DNA of 64,000 nt from Hydractinia symbiolongicarpus. Taxonomy: Eukaryota > Cnidaria > Hydrozoa > Anthoathecata > Hydractiniidae. The notes below the pieces were generated by a model. That model ran no database searches and was not told the DNA's origin. It saw nothing but the letters and a program-made list of their open reading frames with translations. The stretch covers positions 13,270,001 to 13,334,000 of the forward strand of contig NC_079878.1 in NCBI RefSeq assembly GCF_029227915.1. The letters run 5' to 3'. Positions 47,301 through 56,881 of the stretch are shown piece after piece. Each line of letters opens with the position of its first letter. Position 1 is the stretch's first letter. The translations under genes were made by a program, and so were the position numbers.

Positions 47301-50300
47301 CCAGGGTACGTATAGTATTGCTCTAACTTGCTTGTCTGCCACACAGGCCGGTTAGCGGTCAGTAGATGGCACTAAATGGGCTAACAACACTGCATTTAAA
47401 GTCCGCTGGAGTGGGGACTCGAATCTGAAACCTTATGATTACAAGTCGAATGCGCTACCACTACACCATCTCCGCAAAAAAAAAAAAAAAAAAATTGAAA
47501 AATTACGTACCACATCTTTAAGGCTTCGTGTTTTTGAATGACAAATAGTGACTGTCGCATGATTCCATGTCAGTAGACTTGCCATTGGTGAACCCTTTAT
47601 AGTAAACAGAGATATATGTTACTACCACCCAGATCTTCACTAGAGGCTGTGTTTCCCATGCATGCAATGTATACAAAGAGGAACTGCAACAAAAAACTTA
47701 ATAAAAGTTAAAGATGTATGAAATTTGGGGAAGCAAGGTTAAAAATTAAATCCAAAAAACTTTTAAGCCGTATGCTTGGTTGCACAAAGATATCATTCTT
47801 CTGAAAAGTAAAATGTCTTAACGAAACAGATTATGCTATGTTAATTATACTGATAGGAGTGGGGGTACTGAAGTGATTACCAGAACAGCAAATAAACCAA
47901 CGACAAAGCAACTCTACTGTACCAAAAATTGAAGATATTATGACCGTAATTAGCTTACAACTATTTTGCTTCGTCCTAACACAACAGCATTCTGTCCTTT
48001 TACATCCATTCCTATTGAAGAATAAAATATATTTGACATTCAAAACATACAAATACTGCAAATGTCAATAAAGAACAAAATGTTACAAACCAGTTGTTTT
48101 GATGAGCTCCATACAACCAGCGGGTGTACATGGAGTAAAGCAATTTTCTAGATCTCCTCTTGCCAACCTTCCAGCATTTATATCATTAATCCTGTAAAGA
48201 GCAAGATGAACATAATAGCATCGTATAGTAACATTGGACAGTAGAAAAAAAAACATATATGAAATATTGTTAAAACTCACTGTAGGGAGACTAGACTATC
48301 TTGCCTACATTTATTCTCCTGTCAATCATCAGATATACGTTAAAGTTACGCAACAGATCATCCACGCCAAAAAATCAACTTTATGTAGCATTTTTAAGCT
48401 TTGAGGTCAACCTTGGTTGAAGTGAACTATTGTTTATACAATCGATTAACTTGTCATACGTTATCATTAAAGCACTTTAAAATTAATAAAAAGTTGACTG
48501 TCGGAAACACACGCAAGAGACAAGTTTTAAATCCCTTTTCAGATATTTTGAACTAAAAATTAGTACTTAAACGGTTCCAAATTTGTTTTGCAAAAAAGTT
48601 CAAAATACCATAGCACAACAACACTATTCGCTGACAATAAATGCTCACCCATCAACGTCTTTCTCTGGCATTACAGCATTTGTTGCAAGTGATGAATTGA
48701 TTGGGTTTTTACTATCTAGTGGCAATTGCACAATAATTCCATGCACATCAGGATTATCATTTAAATTCTTTACAACGTTTAGTACCTACATATAAATCAA
48801 TATTGTTAATAGCAGTACCAGTAATATAATTGTAACAAATACGTTTTTTGATTCAGTGTAGCTGTAGAAATTTTCAGTTCATTTATTGAATGTTTTTTTC
48901 CCACCCACCCCCTCCCAAAACCAAAAAAAACATCACTGAACTGAACATTAGGCAGCCCCGTGTTGTGTATGGGGTAAGTAAAGGTTGTGGAGTTCTTTTT
49001 CTGGCTTAAAACTCTCCTTACAAGGCCCAGAAAGTTAAACAGAAAGATTTGCAAATATAAAAAAGCTGTCTCCCTCCCACGTAGTGAGTCACTGACTACG
49101 TGGGAGGGAGACATAGGCAATAAAGAGGAAAAATCTCAACTGTTTAGAAAGTAATTATAATGAGCATGTTTGTGGTGATGATGATGGTGGTGGTGGTGAT
49201 GGCAAAGCCAGAAACATAGAATCTTCTTATTTCACATTTTATTTAATCAAAAAGTAAAGGAAAAGTAAAGAATGCATCATAGTCTGCAATCAATACCTAG
49301 TGTGAAACTAAAAAGAATAAAATCACCTCAGATTCAGTAGTTGTGTCTGGCAATTTTACAATTTCAGCTTGCATTCCCAACTAAAGATATAAATGAAAGC
49401 TATTCAGCATTTTTTTTTTGCTAAAAGAATTATATATTGTAAACCTGAGATAAAAAAGCAATAAAATTCAGTTAAATAGTTTTAATAAAATAACAACACA
49501 TTGCATATACAGCCATAAATATTATTGGATAAATAATTATTGGAATAAAAGTTTAATTTTAAATACCACACTCACAAGCAATGACTTACCACATTTCAAT
49601 ATAATATCCACACACTATGAACCTGTCAATGTTCACAATGGACATATGACTAGCATATTTGGTTCCAATATTTCGAATTGCTAGAGTTTTGCAGTCAGTG
49701 CATCAATTGTTTATGAATGCGGCATTGCAGAACCTGCAACTGGCACATTTACAATGCACCTCACTGGCCCTATACATCTGCTACATCAGAGCGCCTGCAG
49801 CTTTCCTGCTAGAGAACATTAAGCAAAAGATGCTATTTTGTTTTTTTGAAAAACAGCCTAAAAACTGCTATTTTGCAAAAATTTATGAACAGAATTGTGA
49901 ATGTACCTACTTCTTTGGCAAATTTCAATTTAGTACGGACATATACATTTGAATCTTCACGATTGCCAACCTATAAAAATAAAGAAGTAAAAACAATAAC
50001 CTGATAAATAATCTAAATGTCCAAGATTTAAAAAAATATTTTAAAAAATTTATTAGTGTTACACACATTAGGAATTTTACGAATTAATATAGAATTATAC
50101 CCAATGACAATGAAATAAATATAGGGTTTCAGCCATATATAGTTACTTATATAAGCAAACCTGTACAATTGCTAAGCCTGGTGTAAGACCAGTATCTTCT
50201 TTCAACTGTGAAACATTTATCTTGACTTTGTCACGAATTTGTCTAAAAGGTAAAAAAAAGAAAATTTAAATGCCAACTATCGATATGAAACCAAAATTTA

Positions 50301-51709
50301 TTACAGTACCTACATCTTGGTCTAAAAAATGTTGAGACAAAATAACTAATTTTATACAGTACCTACATCTTGGTCAATATATTTTGAAACAAAACAACTA
50401 ATTTCATACAGTACCTACATCTTGGTCAAAATATGCTGAAACAACTAATTACTTTCATCACAACAAGTAATTACGTAGTCTTTTTTATAAGATTCATACA
50501 TTTTGAACCTATCAAAGTTTAGTTGTGAATGTTTAGAGCAGAACTGGGGATTAGGATCTTAGGCTATTTGTTTATACATCCAAACTCTTAAAATGTGCTA
50601 ATAATCACAAATTTTCAGTCCCGTGTGGGCCTTGGTGAGGATTATTTTGATATGGTGGCCTGCTAGAGAATGTGATTAGAAACTTTTGAACGCTGCCTGT
50701 CTGGCCTACATGTGTACAAAAGTAATGACTTTGTAGCCTGCCAGGTACAGAACATTGACTGTTTAATACTTTTCTCCATATTTAAAAAAATGAGGAAAAA
50801 ACTGTCTTTGTCTCAAAAATTTTGTCTAACTAGTACATAATATGAGCAATAATTGTCACTGGTTATAAGTATTGATCAGATTATTGACTTATATTATATA
50901 AAGCTTGTATAAGTCCTATATGTTTACTCACAAAATTTGATTGCAAACCGACATGCAGATCCCAAGTTTTTGAGTCGTGAGCAAAAAAATAAGAGGCCTG
51001 GGATGAGCATGCAAGTGTCATTACGGCAAAAAAATTGTGTTAAGCAATTAACCTTTATAATATCTTTGCATTGATAAAGTTTGAATGCACACCCCTTAAC
51101 AGGTCTAAATTTACTGATGAAAGGAAATGTCCAAATTTGCTATTATTGAAATATGACATCATAATTCATGCAGCATAATTAAATCTGAAATTCTTTAAAT
51201 GTGAATATCTTGAGAACGAAAAGAGCTTTTTAAAAAATTTAAAAAGACTTTTTAAGCTCTATAATATAAGTCATTTTATACTTTGGGTTCCCTTTAAAAA
51301 TTTGTCTATGAATGAATGAATTTGTTTGAAAAGTCTTAATTGCTGGATTCAAAAAATGTGCGGTTTCCAATCCTGGTTTTTCATTCAAATTCCGTATTTT
51401 AAGTCATTTTTTTCTTTGATTATTAGTATAGTAAATAATTACTTTATACAAAAGACATCTCAGGTGCGCATTATTGACGTGACTAAAGTGTTTTTGGTGC
51501 GTAATGGAAGACGCTGCTCAATTGTTGCAGGAGCGTGCGGAGGTGCGATTGCTTGTTTTAATAATTATGCTAAATACTATTTCCTTCCCAATTAGTTTGT
51601 TTATTGTATGCTGGTTGATGTTTTTCTCGACTTTTTTGCATTCTGGAGCATTAATCAATTTAGTTTATACACACCTTGCTAAATCTTTACCATCAATGAT
51701 CTGAGCCAT
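44397..51709 (-). CDS. MTHFD1: Cytosolic methylene-THF dehydrogenase/methenyl-THF cyclohydrolase, MTHFD1-type without synthetase domain (13 exons)
   Basis: Exons on the minus strand: 51675-51709, 50161-50242, 49911-49970, 49327-49380, 48649-48785, 48091-48191, 47959-48011, 47511-47594, 46909-46962, 46167-46224, 45917-46009, 44984-45069, 44397-44465. They total 966 nt (321 aa plus stop), all GT-AG and in phase. The enzyme interconverts 5,10-methylene-, methenyl- and 10-formyl-THF with NADP. Active-site features are present: Tyr and Lys in VYVRTKLK, Gln in IIVQLPLDS, Asp in EKDVDG, NADP loop [13 protein letters not shown], and [21 protein letters not shown] and the start [11 protein letters not shown] without a presequence point to cytosolic MTHFD1 and not mitochondrial MTHFD2. 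Human MTHFD1 continues into a large formyl-THF synthetase; here the last exon adds only 22 residues ([12 protein letters not shown]…) and stops. The last exon is the least certain part. Confidence 0.87.
45165..45610. mobile_element. MITE with TTAA duplication (piggyBac/Kolobok-like)
   Basis: Termini AGGAACAAATTTT (left) and AGGAATAAGTTTT (right, opposite strand) are each flanked by TTAA (45161-45164 and 45611-45614). The interior is rich in TTCGCGAA-like motifs and non-coding. It sits in intron 11 of the MTHFD1-like gene. Confidence 0.68.
46470..46755. mobile_element. Possible MITE rich in TTTCGCG motifs
   Basis: Inverted segments GGGCAGAAACTTTCCCG (left) and GGACAGAAACTTTCGCG (right, opposite strand) bracket AT-rich sequence full of TTCGCGAAA motifs; TTAA abuts the right end only. 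It is in intron 9 of the MTHFD1-like gene. Sequence near 40611-40640 begins in a similar way. The left border is unclear. Confidence 0.4.
47211..47475 (-). mobile_element. tRNA-derived SINE, family A, copy 2
   Basis: Full-length match to 633-902 with the same GCGGAGATGGTGTAGTGGTA head. It lies in intron 8 of the MTHFD1-like gene, same strand as the gene, with its head only 36 bp downstream of exon 8. A run of about 19 A (plus strand) directly abuts the head, that is a T run upstream on the SINE strand. The 3' end has only one TTAC unit. Confidence 0.85.
48900..48916 (-). other. G-quadruplex motif in MTHFD1-like intron 4
   Basis: On the minus (transcribed RNA-like) strand the sequence is GGGAGGGGGTGGGTGGG: four G runs separated by single bases, a canonical strong quadruplex pattern, rare in this AT-rich window. 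Confidence 0.8.
49068..49112. repeat. Perfect 18-bp-arm hairpin in MTHFD1-like intron 4
   Basis: GTCTCCCTCCCACGTAGT (49068-49085) and its exact reverse complement (49095-49112) are separated by 9 bases. It lies about 150 bp from the quadruplex motif. Confidence 0.9.
50302..50450 (+). repeat. Three-unit ~53-bp tandem repeat
   Basis: Units start TACAGTACCTACATCTTGG at 50302, 50356 and 50407; the third is partial. It lies in intron 1 of the MTHFD1-like gene, 60 bp from exon 2. Confidence 0.85.
51390..51535 (+). repeat. Dispersed repeat, copy 2
   Basis: Matches 3973-4075 (TTTAAGTCATTTTTTTCTTT and AAAGTGTTTTTGGTGC) with about 50 extra bases in the middle. It lies in intron 1 of the MTHFD1-like gene, about 150 bp from exon 1. 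Confidence 0.55.
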
Positions 51710-51895
51710 GCTACAATATTTTTAGAGAGCTTATGTCTAAAATAAAAGTTATAAAAAGTTATAAAATGATAGTTATAAAACCAATTTATTTGCAAAGTGG
51801 ATTATCAGGAAATTATATATATAACATGCATCATATAATTAAAAAATGCACGATAACAGCATTTTAATGTTTCTTGCAACTTTAATAGTACAATG

Positions 51896-52014
51896 TGTTA
51901 GTGTTGATCATTATGTTTATTATTTGTTTCTTTATAGTGTAGTATTATAACTGGTGGGTGTAATAAATATATGTGTACATCGTTTCACTATCTATGGTTA
52001 TTATCAATTTTACA
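51896..52014 (+). repeat. 5' LTR of Copia element 2 (119 bp)
   Basis: Starts TGTTAGTGTTGATC and ends TTTTACA; identical to 56365-56483 by eye. Very short for a Copia LTR. Confidence 0.95.
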
Positions 52015-52023
52015 TGGTAGCAA
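52015..52023 (+). other. Primer-binding site of Copia element 2
   Basis: TGGTAGCAA directly follows the LTR and fits the 3' end of initiator methionine tRNA, as in element 1. Confidence 0.75.
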
Positions 52024-52045
52024 AGGGTAGTTGAAGAATTTAAAG

Positions 52046-52222
52046 ATGAGTGGCTATAAAAACCCACCGGTGTTCAATAGCAAAGACAAACCATATGACA
52101 GATATTGTGAAGAGTTACATGCTTGGTGCATTGTTACAGATTTAGATAAAAAGAAACAGGGAGTTGCAGTAGCATTGTCTTTTCCGGAAGATGATCCAAG
52201 TGGTGTTAGAGACAGTGTTTAA
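52046..52222 (+). pseudogene. Copia element 2: Gag N-terminal part, cut by frameshift
   Basis: Starts MSGYKNPPVF and reads 58 residues of a Gag N-terminus before a stop. The homologous reading continues in another phase from about 52200, so a small indel near 52205-52212 splits Gag. An earlier in-phase TTG upstream is not needed. Confidence 0.85.
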
Positions 52223-53687
52223 TGAACTGAAACTGGAAAGTATTAATGCCGATGATGGCGTAGAGAAACTTATTGATTATTTGGATAAACTTTTTAAAAA
52301 AGATGAGTTAAGTGAGGTATACGAACGTTATACCATATTTGATAGATACGTACGTGAAGCTAACCAGAAAGTTGAGACTTTTGTTTTGGAATTTGAAAAA
52401 AGGTATAACCGAATAATGCAAAAAGATATGAAATTGCCTTCCTCAGTCTTAGCATTTAAACTACTTGATGCTTCAAAACTTTCTCACAAGGAGAGACAAC
52501 TGGTGTTAACAGGTGTTGAATACTCAAAGAAAGAACAGTTATTTGATCAAATGAAAACTGCTCTCAGAAAGTTCTATGGAGAACAAGCTATCCCATCTGA
52601 GAGTGATGTTTCTGGCATTGCGTTAGAACCCAGGGGAGCCTCAGCTTCAGAAGAGATACTTTACAATCGTCCAAATAAATATCAACATAACCATTTCAAC
52701 AGACCGCAGAGAATTTTTAGACATGGTGAAAATGAACATTTTCGATCTAGAAACACTGACACTAAAACAAACCCATTGGGTTTCAATGGTAAACCTACGA
52801 AATGCAAAATTTGTGAGTCTATTTTGCATTTTATGAGAGATTGTCCTCACAGACAGTCCATGAACTCTGGGGAGCATATCACATTATTTACTGGATCAAA
52901 TGAAAATGAGTTGTGTTTACTTATTAGTGAAGCAAGAAATTCAGCTGTTCTTGATTCAGGCTGCACATCTACGGTTGCAGGCAGTCATTGGATGGACTGT
53001 TACTTAGAAACGTTAGATGCTAGAGAATCTAATCTAGTCCAGCACTGTGACAGTTCAACAGTCTTTAAATTTGGTGGAGGAGAAACAAAGAAATCCAGAG
53101 GTAGTGTAACCTCCCCATGCGAGATTGCTGGAAAAAGCATTTTAATCAAAACAGATGTGATTGATAGTGAAATCCCATTATTATTGAGCAAAACTGCAAT
53201 GAAGAATGCCAAAATCAAATTAGACTTTGAAAATGACCAAGCTAAAATTTGGGGCAAAACAGTAGACCTTGATAGTACCTCATCAGGACATTATTGCATT
53301 CCGCTTGACAAAGAAGAAATACCAATATCTGATTGCCTTTATACCTTGGAAGCTGATGTATCCAGAACAGAGAAAAAGAAAACGCTTGTCAAACTACACA
53401 AGCAATTTGCCCACCCTTCACAAGCTAAATTGAAAGCCTTACTGAGTGATGCAAATGTTTGGGATGATGATTATCAGTCTATATTAGATGAAGTTTATGC
53501 CTCTTGTGAGATATGTCAAAGATTCCGTAAAACACCACCACAACCAGCAGTTTGTTTACCTTTGGCAAATCAATTTAATGAGACTGTAGCTATGGATTTA
53601 AAAAAGTGGAACAAGGAAGTAAACATTCTATATGTGCTTGATCTCTTCAGCCGATTTACCACTGCAAAAAACCATCCACTATCATAG
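52191..53687 (+). CDS. Copia element 2: Gag, protease, integrase start
   Basis: A 498-aa frame. Gag helices lead to a canonical zinc knuckle CKICESILHFMRDC (C-x2-C-x4-H-x4-C). Protease has the normal active site AVLDSGCTSTV. The integrase zinc-binding domain (LHKQFAHPS ... CEICQRF) and the start of its core follow (ILYVLDLFSRF), after which a frameshift ends the frame at about 53687. The start shown is the first Met in the frame; biologically this continues the Gag begun at 52046. Confidence 0.9.
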   Translation: MIQVVLETVFNELKLESINADDGVEKLIDYLDKLFKKDELSEVYERYTIFDRYVREANQKVETFVLEFEKRYNRIMQKDMKLPSSVLAFKLLDASKLSHKERQLVLTGVEYSKKEQLFDQMKTALRKFYGEQAIPSESDVSGIALEPRGASASEEILYNRPNKYQHNHFNRPQRIFRHGENEHFRSRNTDTKTNPLGFNGKPTKCKICESILHFMRDCPHRQSMNSGEHITLFTGSNENELCLLISEARNSAVLDSGCTSTVAGSHWMDCYLETLDARESNLVQHCDSSTVFKFGGGETKKSRGSVTSPCEIAGKSILIKTDVIDSEIPLLLSKTAMKNAKIKLDFENDQAKIWGKTVDLDSTSSGHYCIPLDKEEIPISDCLYTLEADVSRTEKKKTLVKLHKQFAHPSQAKLKALLSDANVWDDDYQSILDEVYASCEICQRFRKTPPQPAVCLPLANQFNETVAMDLKKWNKEVNILYVLDLFSRFTTAKNHPLS

Positions 53688-53692
53688 ATAAT

Positions 53693-56233
53693 GTTATGCA
53701 AATGTGGATTGGTTCTGGATTTGGAGCCCCACAGAAGTTCTTGGCAGATAATGGTGGCGAATTTGCTAATGAAGATTATAGAAACATGTGTGGAAACTTA
53801 AACATTTAAGTCCTTAACACAGCTGCTGAAAGCCCGTGGCAAAATGGAATCTGTGAGAGAAACCATGCTGTTGTCGACAGATGTCTGAAAAAGATACTGG
53901 CAGACAATCCAACTGTGTCTTTGGAAACGGCTCTAGTGTGGGCAATAAATGCAAAAAACTGCCTGCAAATGTGGAACGGATTTTCTTCCTATCTTCCCAA
54001 CGTAATGACAGATTTGCCGCCAGCTCTTGAAGGTACAACAATGAACCAAGTGTTTGCAAAGCATATCAACACTTTGCATGCTGCTAGAAGAGCATACATA
54101 GAAGCTGAGTCATCATCAAAAATCAGACGTGCCTTAAAACATAAAATTAAGGTAAATTGTACTCAATTTGACAGAGGTTGTAAAGTCTTTTACAAGAGAG
54201 ACGAATCCAACAAATGGAAAGGACCTGGCACTGTAATAGGTCAAGATGGAAAAATTGTCTTTGTGCGACATGGAAATGTTTATGTTAGGGTATCAACCAA
54301 CAGACTGATTAAAGTTGGGCATGAATTTCAAGAGCCAACAGAATCAGATCCTGGCCCTGAAATAAAAGTTACCTCAGGTGAGGTGAATTGTATTCGTGAA
54401 TCTTCAGACGAAAAAAGCACTAATCAAAGACAGCATGCTGATGCTGCTATACACGACGGAGTACAACTTGACGATGCCACCTTGGACCAAAACATGACTG
54501 ACAACGATACGGGTATGCCAAAGAAAAATGATGAAATTCGCTACAAGCAACCAGGTGACAACATTTGGAGAGAGGCAACGATAATCAGCAGAGCTGGCAA
54601 AGCAACTGGGAAGTATTCTTCCTGGTACAATGTGAAACACCCAGATGAAGAAAATCCCATTTGTATAGATTTTCAGAGTATTGACAAATGGGAAAAGGTA
54701 GAAAAGGGAAGAACTGAGGAAGTAAACATTGTCTTAGTGCCACAACAACGCCATTGTGACAAAGATGTTATCACTGCCAAGGAACAAGAGATTAAGAACT
54801 GGAAGGATTTTGAGGTTTTTGAAGAAGTGAGAAATTCAGGGCAAAACACAATTTCTACTACATGGGTAATTACAGAGAAGAAAACTGGTTCAGAAAATTT
54901 TGTAAAAGCTAGACTCGTTGCAAGAGGCTTTGAAGAGGAGCAAATTTTACAAGTTGACTCGCCTACTGCCTTGAAAAGCACCCTGATAATTCTGATAGCA
55001 ATCTCTAGTATAAAAGAATGGCAATGCCAAACCACAGATATCAAAGCTGCTTTTCTTCAGGGATGCGATATCCAGAGAAATGTATTTTTGCAGCCACCAA
55101 TTGAAGCAGATGACCAAGGCAACCTTTGGAAACTTAAAAAGGTTGTGTATGGATTAAATGATGCTGCGCTACACTGGTTTTTTACTGTGAAAAAAGAAAT
55201 TGAAAAGCTTGGATGTGTACAATCCAAGTTCGATCCAGCTATGTTCTATTGGAAACGTGAGGATATTCTAGAAGGGCTTTTTGTTATCCATGTCGACGAT
55301 TTTATTCACTCTGGAACAACATCTTTTGAGAAAGAGGTTGTTAATAAATTAAGAGATGTCTTTCGAATTGTGAAAATTGAGGAAAATTATTTTAAATATG
55401 TTGGCTCAAACATACAGCATAACAACGGTAACATAGAAGTGTCCCAGAATGATTTTATTGACTCGATGCAACTTATACCTCTATCGCCGAAACGTCAAGC
55501 AAATAAGTTTGAGAAACTTAATTCCACTGAAATTGCCAGTTTACGGAGTTTGACTGGTCAAGCAAATTGGGTGGCCAGTCAGACCAGGCCTGATGTTAGT
55601 TTTGATGTTTTGCACTTTAGCATGTGTATCAACCAGAGTCCAGAAGTAAGACATCTCACTGAAGCTAACAAAATGGTAAAGAAAATTAAGTCTGATCAGT
55701 TTAAACTGATATATCCAAAAATGAATGTCAACCAGGAGCTTCGATTAGTTGTATTCACAGATGCTTCCCATGCAAATTTGCCAGATGGTGCATCTAGTGC
55801 AGGTGCACATATCATTTTATTAGTTGGAGAAAATAATGATTGTTGTATACTAAATTGGTCATCAAACAAAATTAAAAGGGTAGTGAAGAGTACCACAGCT
55901 GCAGAAAGTGTAGCACTATCAGATGGGTTGGACGATGCACTGTACCTATCTGAATTACTGGCGGAATTGCTAAGAAAAGACGTAAAGAAAATCACAATAA
56001 ATGCCAAGATTGATAATAGAAATCTACATTCACTTATATATTCAACGAAAGTAATAAGTGAAAAACGACTGCGTATTGATATTGCAGCAATAAAAGAGAT
56101 GCTAATTCGTAAAGAAATCAGTACAGTGGAATGGATACCCACTGAAAGACAATTGGCTGATTGTCTGACAAAACATGGTGCTAGTTGTCAGAGTTTACAA
56201 AATATTCTGTCGATTGGAAAACTTGATGTGTGA
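53693..56233 (+). CDS. Copia element 2: integrase core, reverse transcriptase, RNase H
   Basis: Integrase core with FLADNGGEFA and ESPWQNGICERNHA, separated by an in-frame TAA at 53807-53809, the one nonsense codon. From 53915 a 772-aa frame is open. It contains the integrase tail, an acidic linker, reverse transcriptase (KAAFLQGC, VVYGLNDAALHWF, catalytic IHVDDFIHSG) and RNase H (FTDASHANLPDG, STTAAESVAL), ending ADCLTKHGAS shortly before the polypurine tract. Confidence 0.9.
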
Positions 56234-56348
56234 CATTATAAAATTGACTATTATCAAAGTGTTTCATTTTATTTCATTGTGCACACAGTTTGTGTACCTT
56301 CTTTTGTTGGAGACATTTTAAACACTATGGACTTTCTAGGAACTACAA

Positions 56349-56362
56349 GAAAAAGGGAGGCA
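56349..56362 (+). other. Polypurine tract of Copia element 2
   Basis: GAAAAAGGGAGG followed by CATG leads directly into the 3' LTR. Confidence 0.7.
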
Positions 56363-56364
56363 TG

Positions 56365-56483
56365 TGTTAGTGTTGATCATTATGTTTATTATTTGTTTCT
56401 TTATAGTGTAGTATTATAACTGGTGGGTGTAATAAATATATGTGTACATCGTTTCACTATCTATGGTTATTATCAATTTTACA
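56365..56483 (+). repeat. 3' LTR of Copia element 2 (119 bp)
   Basis: Identical to the 5' LTR at 51896-52014 over all 119 bases by eye. Confidence 0.95.
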
Positions 56484-56488
56484 CAATG

Positions 56489-56881
56489 CTTCAAATAGGA
56501 ATGTAAAAAAATTAATCATCATGTTTGACAATGTAAGTTTTCTGTGAAATTTACAAATTTAGTCAATGCAAAAATTAATGGACACAAAGTAAGCTTCTAG
56601 ACTTTCTTATTTTGACATTATATAGAATTTCAAATTATGTTTTATTATTGATATATAGTAAAGCCACTTCCATTCCCCATTTTTTTCATCCCCTCCATTA
56701 AATGCCTCCATTAAATTTTAGATTCAATTCCCAAGCAGTTGCATCATGAATGACAAAGCTAACACCGAATGACTGAAAAGGGTGAATGATAAAAAAAGTA
56801 TTATTATTTTAACTATCTTCAGATAAACAAAACAAAACAAAAAACAGTTCAAATACAAACACAGTTATAAAATTTAGTATG
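56489..56881. other. Intergenic, nothing recognised
   Basis: AT-rich sequence with an (AAAC)n-like run near 56827-56845. No gene or element ends seen. Confidence 0.5.

Larger units (their letters stand above)
51896..56483 (+). mobile_element. Ty1/Copia LTR retrotransposon 2, with identical LTRs
   Basis: A 4.6-kb element with 119-bp LTRs (51896-52014 and 56365-56483) that read identically, and a 5-bp target duplication CAATG at 51891-51895 and 56484-56488. The order LTR, primer site, Gag, protease, integrase, reverse transcriptase, RNase H, polypurine tract, LTR marks a Copia element, distinct from element 1 in LTR sequence and only related in protein. The coding region has two frameshifts and one nonsense codon. 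It lies 181 bp upstream of the MTHFD1-like start codon, in head-to-head orientation. Confidence 0.95.
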
